A stretch of 14,252 nt of DNA from Candidatus Aminicenantota bacterium (GTDB lineage: Bacteria > Acidobacteriota > Aminicenantia > UBA2199): NCBI GenBank assembly GCA_020355945.1, contig CP070627.1, positions 9,055,855 to 9,070,106 of the forward strand, read 5' to 3'. Positions 1-7,893 of the stretch are shown piece by piece (position 1 is the first letter of the stretch; every line of letters begins with the position of its first letter). Both the position numbers and the translations under genes were made by a program. Under the pieces are notes generated by a model that had not been told where the DNA came from, searched no databases, and saw only the letters and a program-made list of their open reading frames with translations.

Positions 1-2154
1 CGTCTTGGGTTCAAAACCGATCCACACCAGTTCCTCATTATTGAACAAAGCGTTCATATCCAGGCGGGTGGCATCCACCGAATGGATGAGGTTCCTGTCC
101 CATTTCTTGATATAACGGATTCCCAACGACCAATCTGCCCACATTTCCCTTTCCATGCCAATGGTGAGCTCATTGACATAAGGGGCGCTGAGATCGTGGT
201 CTCCATAACCGATTGCCACCTCGGCACCGGGGCTCCAGAAGGGTGAATATGCAACAGGGTCACCGGTATCATGGTCCATCCAGACCGTATAGGCAAACCA
301 ACCATTGGGATGGGCGATATTGATCCAACCTACCTGGTTGGGCTGGACGTAGCGCGCCCAGGAAGCCTTAAACAGCGTGGTCCCGTTGGCAAAAATGTCA
401 TAGATTAAACCCAACCGGGGAGAAATATCGTTCCACGTCATGGGTGTGGTTCTCTCTGGCATGGATTTGTCTACGGGATCGCCAAGGGGGTTCCAGATGC
501 TGGATTGGTCCAATGCCTGCGCCGGCCAGATCAAACTCTGATAATCGTAACGAAGACCAAGATTCAAGGTCAGATGGTTGCTTAAGGTCCAGGTGTCCTG
601 GACAAACAACCCGATGTTCAACATATCTTCTTTTCGATTGAAACCACCGTTGAAGTTATACCCGACATACCAACCGGGCTCTCCGAAAGCCTCGGGAGCC
701 ATCACAGCATAGCCGACACCATTAACCGGGTGAGAATAGGTGACAACTTCCCAACCCACCTTTGCCAACTGGACTTCACCACCAAACTTCAACTCATGAG
801 AACCGGCCACATCATCGATGAAGGTTGTGGCATCAAGGTTCACCTGGTAACGGTCTCTCAAGTTATTGTCTTCGTTCCGCCAATAGCTGCCGGTATGGAA
901 GCTGCTGAAGTAGTTGACATAGTCAACACCAGGTTGTTTGGCATGCAGCAGCATGGCAAAATCGATAAAGGCCAGTTTCAGGTTGGCATAGACATTCTCA
1001 CCGAAGAACCGTGTCCAGTGTAAATTAAACACGTGGGTGGGGGATTTTTGGGTCACTGTGGTGTCCTCATTGTAGTAGCGACTGGCAAACCGATTACCTC
1101 GCTCAGTAGTGGAAAAGTTATAGGACAACATGAACTTGTTCTGTTGGTTGGGATGGTAGGTCAGTTTGAGGTAGGGATACCAACGGGTGGTATCAGCAGC
1201 GAGGTCCTCTTCACCCGGCCCCTTGTCATGGGGAAAACCCGGTGCATATTCCTCTTGCTTGGTGAAACTGAAGTTACCGAAGAACCACACCCTGTCTCTA
1301 ACAATCGGACCACCAAGAGTGACCACCGGTTCATACTGGAATTTTTGGCCGGTTTTTTCCGAGGGGCCTTCCGGGTCGTAGAGATCAGTACCTTTGGTAT
1401 TATCCGACTGTAAGCTTTCGTGGTTGAAGTAAAAGCTGGCGGTTCCACTGAATTTGTTCCCACCGGACTTAGTCACCACGTTCACCACAGCGCCTTTCAC
1501 ACTGCCGTATTCTGCTGTCAACCCACCGGTTTGAACCGAAATCTCTTCCATGATGTCCATACCGAATCCTACATAACTCACCCCGGTAGCCGGGTCACCC
1601 ATATTCACACCGTCAAGATTATAAGAGTTATCCATCTGGCTGCTGCCATGAGCCGTACTGCCGGTAACACCGGGTGTCAGGTTGAAGTAATCAAGAAAGG
1701 TACGACCCTGGGTGGGAATGGATTTCAGGAACTCCTCATCCAGGTTAGCGGCGCCGATGGTACTCTGACGGTCAACTGTAGGGGCTTTGCCTGAAACCAC
1801 CACACTCTCTTCCAGTGTCTTTAGCGCCATCCCCACGTCCACGGTTACAGTCCCACCAACACGCACCACAATCCCTCTGCGCACCAGTGTGTTCATCCCT
1901 TCCAACATGAAGGTGATCTCATACGTTCCCGGTGCTAACATCGGGAAACGATACACACCACTGGCATTGGTCACTGTTGTCAATTGGGGTAAAACAAGAG
2001 CAGGGGATTTAAGAATAACAGTAACCCCGGGAAGAGCTACGTTATCCGGATCGATTACTTTCCCGTTTATTGCTCCTGTTTGCGCTGTCTGTGCAAACCC
2101 AATTGAGACAACCAAAAGTGTTGCTGCGAGAAAAGTCAAAAGTCTCTTAACCAT
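1..2154 (-). CDS. TonB-dependent receptor with carboxypeptidase-regulatory-like N-terminal domain (partial, C-terminus off window)
   Basis: A single frame is open for 718 codons from ATG at 2154 to base 1, with no stop or frameshift, so the gene continues past the left edge. AAAGGAG lies 6 nt before the ATG. Residues 1-21 are a Sec signal peptide ending SIGFA. Residues about 27-108 form a carboxypeptidase-regulatory-like (CNA-B-type) beta-sandwich (GxxGxVxDpdnvaLPGVTV, then ASGVYRFPMLAPGTY). Residues about 118-232 are the plug (VVVSG, SIPTQGRTFLDY, LTPGVTG, YNLDGVNM, EYGSVKGAVVNVVTKSGGN). From about 235 on there are beta-barrel strands rich in aromatics. Family members usually run to about 900-1,100 residues, so the last barrel strands are missing here. 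It sits in the outer membrane and takes up a ligand using TonB energy; the ligand cannot be told from sequence. Oar-like receptors of this build are abundant in Acidobacteriota. G+C is visibly higher than in the FGE-like gene at the right edge. Confidence 0.93.
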   Translation of the reverse strand, partial: MVKRLLTFLAATLLVVSIGFAQTAQTGAINGKVIDPDNVALPGVTVILKSPALVLPQLTTVTNASGVYRFPMLAPGTYEITFMLEGMNTLVRRGIVVRVGGTVTVDVGMALKTLEESVVVSGKAPTVDRQSTIGAANLDEEFLKSIPTQGRTFLDYFNLTPGVTGSTAHGSSQMDNSYNLDGVNMGDPATGVSYVGFGMDIMEEISVQTGGLTAEYGSVKGAVVNVVTKSGGNKFSGTASFYFNHESLQSDNTKGTDLYDPEGPSEKTGQKFQYEPVVTLGGPIVRDRVWFFGNFSFTKQEEYAPGFPHDKGPGEEDLAADTTRWYPYLKLTYHPNQQNKFMLSYNFSTTERGNRFASRYYNEDTTVTQKSPTHVFNLHWTRFFGENVYANLKLAFIDFAMLLHAKQPGVDYVNYFSSFHTGSYWRNEDNNLRDRYQVNLDATTFIDDVAGSHELKFGGEVQLAKVGWEVVTYSHPVNGVGYAVMAPEAFGEPGWYVGYNFNGGFNRKEDMLNIGLFVQDTWTLSNHLTLNLGLRYDYQSLIWPAQALDQSSIWNPLGDPVDKSMPERTTPMTWNDISPRLGLIYDIFANGTTLFKASWARYVQPNQVGWINIAHPNGWFAYTVWMDHDTGDPVAYSPFWSPGAEVAIGYGDHDLSAPYVNELTIGMEREMWADWSLGIRYIKKWDRNLIHSVDATRLDMNALFNNEELVWIGFEPKT

Positions 2155-2278
2155 ACACAACTCCTTTAATTTAATTTGTTTTTATGCCGAAGGCATTCAT
2201 CACAAAACGTATGCAATATCCATACCAAATAATAAAAGGTTTACTACAAAGTATTTTTCAATGATTTATTATCCCTTG

Positions 2279-2313
2279 AATTCAATTAATTGAATTTTCC
2301 GTCCAATATATTG
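2279..2313. promoter_or_regulatory. Two AT-rich palindromes upstream of the receptor gene
   Basis: In the 202-bp gap between the creatininase-family gene and the receptor gene there is a perfect 18-bp palindrome at 2279-2296 (AATTCAATTAATTGAATT) and a 10-bp one at 2304-2313 (CAATATATTG). Both could be operator sites for a dimeric regulator of the receptor, or simply AT-rich chance palindromes. A small hairpin (ATGCC-GAA-GGCAT, 2184-2196) also lies in the likely leader, about 30 nt before the receptor ATG. I could not pick a convincing -35/-10 pair for the receptor. Confidence 0.3.
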
Positions 2314-2356
2314 TACCGGGGGTTTCAGCAATTCTTCCCTGTCCCGGTCTTCGGTC

Positions 2357-3244
2357 TTACTTGACTTTTTTCCAGGCATTGATAAAGGAGACTGCTGTGT
2401 CCACCATTTTTTTTACGGATTCTTCTCCAATTTTTTTGCTGGCGGTTCGCGGATGGCTGAAAGACCAAACACCATTACTGGAAAGCTCATGACTGGCCCC
2501 ACCTTTTGCTGTTTCTGCAGGAACTCCGAAAAGCTTCTGCCATACATGCATCAGTTCCGGGTACTTTTTTGACAATTCTCTCAATTCTTTCATTTGGGGA
2601 GTAAAGGTGATTACAGGTTTCTCTGCTCGATCCATCCGCACCAGGTCAGGTCTTAAATAAAGCATGATAGAGGTTTCACTCTTACCTGAGTGCCAATCGA
2701 AAAAGTCTCCTTCATCTTCTTTTTGAATCGAATTGCCTATCCCAATGGCAACAGCAATGCCTTTGGTGGAATGATTGATGCGATGGATAACATTGTCCTG
2801 GACAATGTTGTTGCCACCGTGATAATTCAAGAACATAAACCGCCGGAACCCATACTTTAATAATACTTCCACGGTTTCAAACAAAACTTTTTCCATGGTT
2901 TCCGGCTTAATGCTTAAGGTCCCGGGAAAGCCGGAGTGATAAATACTATAGCCCACGAATAAAACCTGGACAACCACGACACCGGTTTTTTCGGAAATGA
3001 TTTTTGAAATGCCAAATGCTTCGTAGTAATCAGAGCCCAAAGGCAAATGCGGCCCATGCTGTTCCGTGGCTCCTAAAGGGATGATTACCATATCATTGGT
3101 TTTTAAATACTCTTTAACATCCAGCCAACTCATTTCCTGGAGCACCAAAGCTTTTGCATTTCCCGCACCAAAACCCGATACACCTAACACACAAAAGAAA
3201 ACAATCAATAAAATGAAATATCGCTTAAAATTTATGCCTGACAT
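2357..3244 (-). CDS. Exported creatininase-family amidohydrolase
   Basis: This 295-residue protein belongs to the creatininase family, metal-dependent hydrolases of cyclic or linear amides that bind two metals. The characteristic motifs are present: PLGATEQHGPHLPLGSD (residues 56-72), NYHGGNN (140-146) and DWHSGKSET (183-191). The expected metal ligands are E61, H63, D72, H142 and E190, all intact. Residues 1-32 look like a Sec signal peptide (FKRYFILLIVFFCVLGVSG, likely cleavage after AKA), so the enzyme should act in the periplasm, whereas characterised creatininases are cytoplasmic. The start is fixed by AGGAGG 6 nt before the ATG. A good promoter lies just upstream. The stop is 202 bp before the receptor gene on the same strand. 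The family also includes formamide and lactam hydrolases, so creatinine need not be the substrate. Neighbours do not include creatinase or sarcosine oxidase. Confidence 0.88.
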   Translation of the reverse strand: MSGINFKRYFILLIVFFCVLGVSGFGAGNAKALVLQEMSWLDVKEYLKTNDMVIIPLGATEQHGPHLPLGSDYYEAFGISKIISEKTGVVVVQVLFVGYSIYHSGFPGTLSIKPETMEKVLFETVEVLLKYGFRRFMFLNYHGGNNIVQDNVIHRINHSTKGIAVAIGIGNSIQKEDEGDFFDWHSGKSETSIMLYLRPDLVRMDRAEKPVITFTPQMKELRELSKKYPELMHVWQKLFGVPAETAKGGASHELSSNGVWSFSHPRTASKKIGEESVKKMVDTAVSFINAWKKVK

Positions 3245-3280
3245 TTATAACCTCCTGGAAAGCGCTGTCCGCGCACTTTA

Positions 3281-3309
3281 ATTTTATATGAAATACCATT
3301 ATATTTCAA
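3281..3309 (-). promoter_or_regulatory. Sigma-70-type promoter for the creatininase-family gene
   Basis: Read on the minus strand, a -35 TTGAAA (3304-3309) and a -10 TAAAAT (3281-3286) are separated by exactly 17 bp; each matches the consensus at 5 of 6 positions. The predicted start of transcription would be near 3274, giving a leader of about 30 nt. That leader contains a small GCGC/GCGC hairpin (3262-3274) followed by the strong AGGAGG ribosome-binding site. Confidence 0.6.
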
Positions 3310-3321
3310 GCTTTTGTGGGG

Positions 3322-3349
3322 TTGTCTTTTCGTGATTTGGTGGTATAAT
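3322..3349 (+). promoter_or_regulatory. Extended -10 promoter for argS
   Basis: A perfect TATAAT at 3344-3349 is preceded by TGG, giving the extended -10 form TGnTATAAT. A weaker -35, TTGTCT, lies at 3322-3327 with a 16-bp spacer. It sits 41 bp before the argS ATG and is back to back with the divergent creatininase promoter, only 12 bp apart, so the two could influence each other. Confidence 0.6.
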
Positions 3350-3390
3350 GCAAGCTGTATCATTTATGCAAACGACGAGGAAAACAGGAT

Positions 3391-5310
3391 ATGAAGTACT
3401 TACAGGAAAATTTAAAGGACAGGCTTTATGAACTGTTGAAAAGCGATTTTGACCTGGAACGGGAGGAAATCCGGTTCTCTATTCCACCGAAACGGGATTT
3501 TGGGGATTTGTCCACTACGATTCCCTTTGTTTTAGCAAAAAAACGAAAACAAAAACCCTTTTCAATCGGGAACCGGATCATAGAAAAAATCAAAGATCGA
3601 TTGGATATGTTTTCCCATATCAAATTAGCTGGCGGCGGGTTTTTAAATTTTTATTTTAAAAAGAATTTTCTATTGAATTATTTGAAGGATACCATCAACC
3701 GGGAACCGGTTGCCAAAGGAATAAAAATGGTTGTAGAACACACCAGCATTAATCCCAACAAATCGGCCCACATCGGTCACCTGAGAAATGCCTGCCTGGG
3801 GGATACATTAGCCAAAAGTTTGCAGTTCCTGGGATATGACGTGGAGGTCCAGAACTACCTGGATGATACCGGCATCCAGGTAGCGGATGTCGTATGGGGG
3901 CTGATGGTTTATGAAGGAAAGAATCTTGATGAAATAAAAAAAATCCCCCACCTGGCTTCGTATCTATGGGACCTCTACCCAAAAGTAAGCCAATTATTCG
4001 CTGAAAATGAAGAAGCTAAGCATGGCCGAGATGAGACGCACAAAAAAATCGAAGAAAAAATCGACCCGGAATACTCCGTCAATCAATATATTGCCCAGGA
4101 AGTACTAAAAGACCATATCCGGGTGATGCATATGCTGGGTATCCGATACGATCTGCTGGTTCGAGAAAGTGATATCATTGAACTGGATTTTTTCAAAGAA
4201 GCCCGCGAACTTATGGAAAGCAAAGGCGTGATGTACCCTTCGCAAGACCCGGAGAAAAAAGGCTGCATGGTGATCCAATACGAAAAAGAAAAAACCGAGA
4301 AAATCATCATCCGTTCCAACGGCACCGTCACCTATATCGGTAAAGACATCGCCTATACTTTATGGAAAGTGGGATTGTTCGACAGGGATTTTTATTACAG
4401 GAAATTTTATACCTATGAGGAGGATAATAAACCGATTTATATGACGGACTTTCATCCCAACCAGTTGAAATTTAATTTTGGCGGCGGCGAAAGTGTTTTC
4501 AATGTCATTGATGTACGCCAGTCGTACCTGCAAAACATTATCTCTCAAACCCTGGGTCCGCTGAGCCCGGCTGGTCACCGGAAAAAATTTGTCCATTTTT
4601 CTTATGAAATGGTGGCCCTTACCCCGCGGTGTGTGGAAGAGATGGGTTTTGAACTCTCGGAAGAAGACCGGGAACGGGAAAAATCCTACGTCGAGGTGTC
4701 CGGCAGGAAAGGAATTGCAATCAAAGGCGATGAATTGATCGAAAAACTGGTGGAAAAATCTATTGGTGAAGTCAAACTCAGGCACCCGGAAATGGAAAAA
4801 GAAAAAATAAACGCCATTGCCAAAGAGATTGCCATTGGCGCACTAAGGTATTTTATGATCAAATTCAATGCCAATTCGGTGATTGCCTTTGATTTCAAAG
4901 ACGCACTGGCGTTCGAAGGGGATACCGGCCCTTACCTCCAATACACCCTGGTGCGTATCAACAGTATTTTGAGAAAACTGGAGGAAAAACAAGGCTCTGT
5001 CAAGATTGGCAAGCTAAACGGTTCGATACTGGAAAAGAAAGAATATGACATATTTTATGAGATGCTGTTAGAGCTTTCACAGGTAGAAATCCAGGTGGAA
5101 TTGGCACTTGAAAACCATGAACTGTCCGGTATTGCCAATTACACCTATTCACTATGCCAGAAGTTCAACCATTTTTATCATTTGTTCCCTATCATCGCAG
5201 AGCAAAATCTCCAACTTAAACAATTACGGCTGCAATTGCTTTTATTGGTAAAGGCGGCATTGGAAAAGTTGGTGGGCATTATGGGCATCCCTATCCCTGA
5301 AAAGATGTAA
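3391..5310 (+). CDS. argS: Arginyl-tRNA synthetase
   Basis: This 639-residue class I aminoacyl-tRNA synthetase charges tRNA-Arg with arginine in the cytoplasm. Order of domains: N-terminal additional domain for tRNA recognition (about 1-95), catalytic Rossmann fold with NPNKSAHIGHLRN (121-132, a perfect HIGH at 127-130) and QNYLDDTGIQVADV (154-167), then SGRKGIAIKGDEL (437-449) in the place of KMSKS, and a C-terminal DALR-type anticodon-binding helical bundle (about 510-639, beginning GDTGPYLQYTLVRI). Many ArgRS proteins have a degenerate KMSKS, so RKG is not a defect. It is longer than the roughly 550-580 residues of E. coli-like enzymes, with extra charged helical sequence around 205-230 and 420-435. 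The start is supported by a GAGG about 10 nt upstream and by a good promoter. It is the first gene of the probable argS-VWA-rnhA group. Confidence 0.96.
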   Translation: MKYLQENLKDRLYELLKSDFDLEREEIRFSIPPKRDFGDLSTTIPFVLAKKRKQKPFSIGNRIIEKIKDRLDMFSHIKLAGGGFLNFYFKKNFLLNYLKDTINREPVAKGIKMVVEHTSINPNKSAHIGHLRNACLGDTLAKSLQFLGYDVEVQNYLDDTGIQVADVVWGLMVYEGKNLDEIKKIPHLASYLWDLYPKVSQLFAENEEAKHGRDETHKKIEEKIDPEYSVNQYIAQEVLKDHIRVMHMLGIRYDLLVRESDIIELDFFKEARELMESKGVMYPSQDPEKKGCMVIQYEKEKTEKIIIRSNGTVTYIGKDIAYTLWKVGLFDRDFYYRKFYTYEEDNKPIYMTDFHPNQLKFNFGGGESVFNVIDVRQSYLQNIISQTLGPLSPAGHRKKFVHFSYEMVALTPRCVEEMGFELSEEDREREKSYVEVSGRKGIAIKGDELIEKLVEKSIGEVKLRHPEMEKEKINAIAKEIAIGALRYFMIKFNANSVIAFDFKDALAFEGDTGPYLQYTLVRINSILRKLEEKQGSVKIGKLNGSILEKKEYDIFYEMLLELSQVEIQVELALENHELSGIANYTYSLCQKFNHFYHLFPIIAEQNLQLKQLRLQLLLLVKAALEKLVGIMGIPIPEKM

Positions 5311-5316
5311 TTTTAG

Positions 5317-5345
5317 TTGCAAAATAAATGATATTCTTGTATTAT
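5317..5345 (+). promoter_or_regulatory. Possible internal promoter before the VWA-like gene
   Basis: TTGCAA (5317-5322) and TATTAT (5340-5345) are 17 bp apart in the 50-bp gap after argS. The -10 matches 5 of 6 and the -35 4 of 6. Predicted transcription would begin only about 8 nt before the ATG at 5361, so the site is marginal; read-through from argS may be the main source of transcript. Confidence 0.3.
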
Positions 5346-5360
5346 TAGGTTGGCAGTAAA

Positions 5361-7025
5361 ATGAAACCGAAACCAGGTTTGATTGCGTTAATAATTATCT
5401 TGATTTTCCCTTGTTTTGTAGGGTCGGAAGATATCTATAAACACAAACCAATTCTTGAAGAAGTGGAAGTTACCAATATGCTGCTTACTGTAAGGGTATA
5501 TGACAAAGGAAAACCAGTCAAAGGACTAAAAAGGAGTGATTTTAGAATCCTGGAGAATGGAAAAGAACAGGAGATCAATGAGTGTTACCTGAGGATGAAG
5601 CACTTGAATATTGAAAAAGATGCTTCCACCGGTGATTTTAACCGCGAACCTGCGGTTGTTCCTCGACTCTTTGTTTTAATATTCAATATCTCCGATTATC
5701 GCTTGAATATTAACGACGGAGTCGATTATTTTTTCGATCGCGTTCTAAGACCCAACGATCGATTAATGATAATGACCAATCGTTTTTTCTTAAACGACCA
5801 CCTGGTATTGGACCCCCGGGCTGAGAAAAGGAGAGCTAAAAAAATTCTAAAGATAGAGATGATACACGCGAAGAGCACGATCAATGAAATAGAAAAAACC
5901 TTAAAATCATATATCGATGAATATAACGATTTCATGACCATCAGGAACATGAGAAACGAAAATATTGGAGAGAACAGCGGTGGAAATCAAGGAGGAGACA
6001 GCGGGGGAAATGAAAATAATAATCAAAATGAGGACCCGGAAGGTATAGAAATAAGTGCCATAACTCATTTTGTTTTGCAGTACTGCAACTTTGTAAAGGA
6101 GATCAAAAAATCATTCTTACGCATTCCCTTGAAAGAGTATATTGGTTTAGCAGCATACCTGTGGGAGCAGAAATTAGAAAAATGGGTATTGAATTTTTAC
6201 CAGATTCCCCGGTTCCCGCAACCCGACATCAATTCGGAATTTGAAGAAAAAATCCGGGCCAGCGGGTATGCAATGGACATCCTTAATGCGGTGATGATGC
6301 CCGAAGAGACAGAAACGAATTCCATTGCCCAGCTATTTGTCAATACCGGGGCCACGTTTCATACCCTGTTGATGAAGTATGAAGGAAATCTCTTTAACGA
6401 CGATTTAAGAAACTACCTGGCTTATCGCCCGATAACCAATGATTCCGAAGGAATCTTGAGGAAAATATCCCGGATGACCGGGGGAAAGGTGATTCGTTCC
6501 AACCAAATAAAAAAATTCTATGATAAGATTTCCATGAAAGAGGATATTTATTATGTATTGGCTTACAAAACCAAACGTGGAATCGGGAACAAAAAACGAA
6601 AGGTCACGGTTCTGGTGAAAAATAAAAATTATAAAGTGATTTATGACAACCAAAGGAGAAGCCGGAACTTTCGCCAGGAAGAGAAAAAACTTTTAACCAA
6701 TCAAAATGAAAAGGTCCCGCAAATACGCTTGAGAGATGTTGACTATGGAGATGGGATACTAAAGATACTGGTTTCGGATTTTAAAATTGACACCACTTTA
6801 CAGCCGAGAGCAGGTCACGTCAAGGTTCTGCTTCACTTCCTGGATGAAAGATCGAAATTAGTGATGGCTAAAGAGAAGAGTATAAAATCCCCTGAACCAC
6901 AGATGCATATGGCCATCAATCTCTCCCTGTTGAAAAAGGGAAATTACGAAGTAATAGTCATGGTGAAGGACCTGGTAACAGGCATACAAGACCTGGCCAT
7001 TCAAGAAGTAGCCGTCACAAAATAA
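5361..7025 (+). CDS. Exported VWFA-related (acidobacterial type) protein
   Basis: 554 residues. Residues 1-22 are a signal peptide (GLIALIIILIFPCFVGS). Residues about 33-78 carry the typical opening of the VWFA-related acidobacterial family: VEVTNMLLTVRVYDKGKPVKGLKRSDFRILENGKEQEI. A von Willebrand A-like fold follows (VPRLFVLIFNISDYRLN at 100-116, then RVLRPNDRLMIMTN at 128-140). The usual MIDAS start DxSxS is replaced by N109-I-S-D, so metal binding is doubtful. An Asn/Gly-rich linker (about 199-226) interrupts the domain, and the A-domain ends near 400 with SRMTGGKVIRSN and YYVLAYK. Residues 455-554 look like a separate beta-sandwich. The role in this family is not established; a protein-protein interaction or adhesive role outside the cytoplasm is the usual guess. 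Only a weak AGG precedes the start, and the stop is a tandem TAATAA. The next gene begins 4 nt after the first stop, which points to co-transcription and translational coupling. Confidence 0.85.
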   Translation: MKPKPGLIALIIILIFPCFVGSEDIYKHKPILEEVEVTNMLLTVRVYDKGKPVKGLKRSDFRILENGKEQEINECYLRMKHLNIEKDASTGDFNREPAVVPRLFVLIFNISDYRLNINDGVDYFFDRVLRPNDRLMIMTNRFFLNDHLVLDPRAEKRRAKKILKIEMIHAKSTINEIEKTLKSYIDEYNDFMTIRNMRNENIGENSGGNQGGDSGGNENNNQNEDPEGIEISAITHFVLQYCNFVKEIKKSFLRIPLKEYIGLAAYLWEQKLEKWVLNFYQIPRFPQPDINSEFEEKIRASGYAMDILNAVMMPEETETNSIAQLFVNTGATFHTLLMKYEGNLFNDDLRNYLAYRPITNDSEGILRKISRMTGGKVIRSNQIKKFYDKISMKEDIYYVLAYKTKRGIGNKKRKVTVLVKNKNYKVIYDNQRRSRNFRQEEKKLLTNQNEKVPQIRLRDVDYGDGILKILVSDFKIDTTLQPRAGHVKVLLHFLDERSKLVMAKEKSIKSPEPQMHMAINLSLLKKGNYEVIVMVKDLVTGIQDLAIQEVAVTK

Positions 7026-7029
7026 TAAA

Positions 7030-7740
7030 ATGGGAAAAAGTAAGATAAGGTTTTATGCGGTTGCTTATGGGCGAAACCCGGGAATCTATGATAAGTGGTA
7101 TGGTGAAGATGGTGCGGAAGCCCAGGTGAAAGGGTTTCCCAATGCTCGATTCCAGGGATTTACTACCCGCCAGGAGGCGAAAGCATGGCTAAAGGAATTT
7201 CAACTCCCGGAAAATCCAGTGGTTTTGGAAAAAGCTAAAGTTATTATTTATACTGATGGTGGATGTATTAAAAATCCCGGTACCGGGGGGTATGGGGTGG
7301 TTCTGCTCCATGAAGGTAAACGGAAAGAGCTTTCCGCCGGCTTTCGGCGCACCACCAATAACCGGATGGAATTGATGGCCTGTATTGAAGGTTTAAAAGC
7401 TTTGAAATACCCGTGTTCGGTTAATCTTTACAGTGATTCCCAATATGTGGTCAATGGTATAAAAAAAGGTTGGGCCAAACGCTGGAGAAGAAACGGATGG
7501 ATGCGAAACCTAATTGAGCCGGCTGAAAATATAGATTTATGGAAAGAGCTCCTGGATTTATGTGATACGCACAGTGTTAAGTTTTCCTGGGTAAAAGGCC
7601 ATGCGGGCAACCGGGAGAACGAGCGCTGCGATCGCTTGGCAAAAAAGGCGGCAGCGAACAAAAAGAATTTACTGCAGGACACAGCGTTTGAAACCAGCCG
7701 GACCACAGTAACAGCAGCAAAGCCAGGAACCCTGTTTTAA
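7030..7740 (+). CDS. rnhA: Ribonuclease HI with N-terminal hybrid-binding domain
   Basis: 236 residues, cytoplasmic; cleaves the RNA strand of RNA-DNA hybrids (R-loops, Okazaki primers). Residues about 6-54 are the caulimovirus-VI/RNase H1 hybrid-binding domain (FYAVAYGRNPGIYDKWYG, AQVKGFPNARFQGFTTRQEA), as in eukaryotic RNase H1. Residues about 70-208 form the RNase H fold with all catalytic residues: D76 in YTDGG, E114 in NRMEL, D136 in YSDSQYV, H191 in KGHAGN and D201 in ERCDRLA. Spacings D76-E114 (38) and D76-D136 (60) equal those of E. coli RNase HI. The basic handle region WAKRWRRNGW (148-157) is present. The tail after 210 is non-conserved. No Shine-Dalgarno precedes the ATG, which lies 4 nt after the preceding stop, so translation is probably coupled. 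Most bacterial RNase HI proteins lack the hybrid-binding domain, though it is common in several anaerobes. Confidence 0.96.
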   Translation: MGKSKIRFYAVAYGRNPGIYDKWYGEDGAEAQVKGFPNARFQGFTTRQEAKAWLKEFQLPENPVVLEKAKVIIYTDGGCIKNPGTGGYGVVLLHEGKRKELSAGFRRTTNNRMELMACIEGLKALKYPCSVNLYSDSQYVVNGIKKGWAKRWRRNGWMRNLIEPAENIDLWKELLDLCDTHSVKFSWVKGHAGNRENERCDRLAKKAAANKKNLLQDTAFETSRTTVTAAKPGTLF

Positions 7741-7743
7741 CTC

Positions 7744-7760
7744 CGCACTCGTGCGTTTTT
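7744..7760 (+). terminator. Weak intrinsic terminator after rnhA
   Basis: Four bases after the rnhA stop, CGCA and TGCG (7744-7747, 7752-7755) form a short GC-rich stem with a 4-nt loop, followed by TTTTT and CTCC. The stem is short for an intrinsic terminator. Two further inverted repeats lie between these convergent genes: AAGGG-ATT-CCCTT at 7774-7786, and CGGTGA (7787-7792) with TCACCG (7823-7828). Together they may end transcription from both sides. No T-run follows in the minus direction. Confidence 0.35.
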
Positions 7761-7893
7761 CTCCTGACCCACCAAGGGATTCCCTTCGGTGATGCGAACC
7801 AGTGAAAAAGCGGTTTCCTCCGTCACCGGGACAGGTAATTTGTAATTATCAAAACAAATTTGCCATTAAAATCAAATATAATGAGAATTCAGC

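Noticed and set aside
1..2154. Receptor gene suspected to be a broken pseudogene
   Set aside because: Codon-by-codon reading from 2154 to 1 gives 718 sense codons in one frame; it only lacks a stop because it runs off the window.
730..2293. Several plus-strand frames of 97-168 codons
   Set aside because: They are antisense to the receptor gene, whose minus-strand frame is open throughout with clear domain motifs; none has a family motif or ribosome-binding site.
2337..2347. Inverted 11-bp match (CCTGTCCCGGT here, ACCGGGACAGG near 7825-7835) after two genes
   Set aside because: Too short and without surrounding similarity; chance or a trace of a common intergenic repeat cannot be told apart here.
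2353..2364. GTCTTACTTGAC also present near 12839-12850
   Set aside because: One lies across a stop codon, the other within a coding frame; no similarity extends beyond it, so coincidence is likely.
5981..6040. Low-complexity Asn/Gly stretch suspected as a tandem DNA repeat
   Set aside because: The codons vary and there is no regular period at the DNA level; it is a protein linker.
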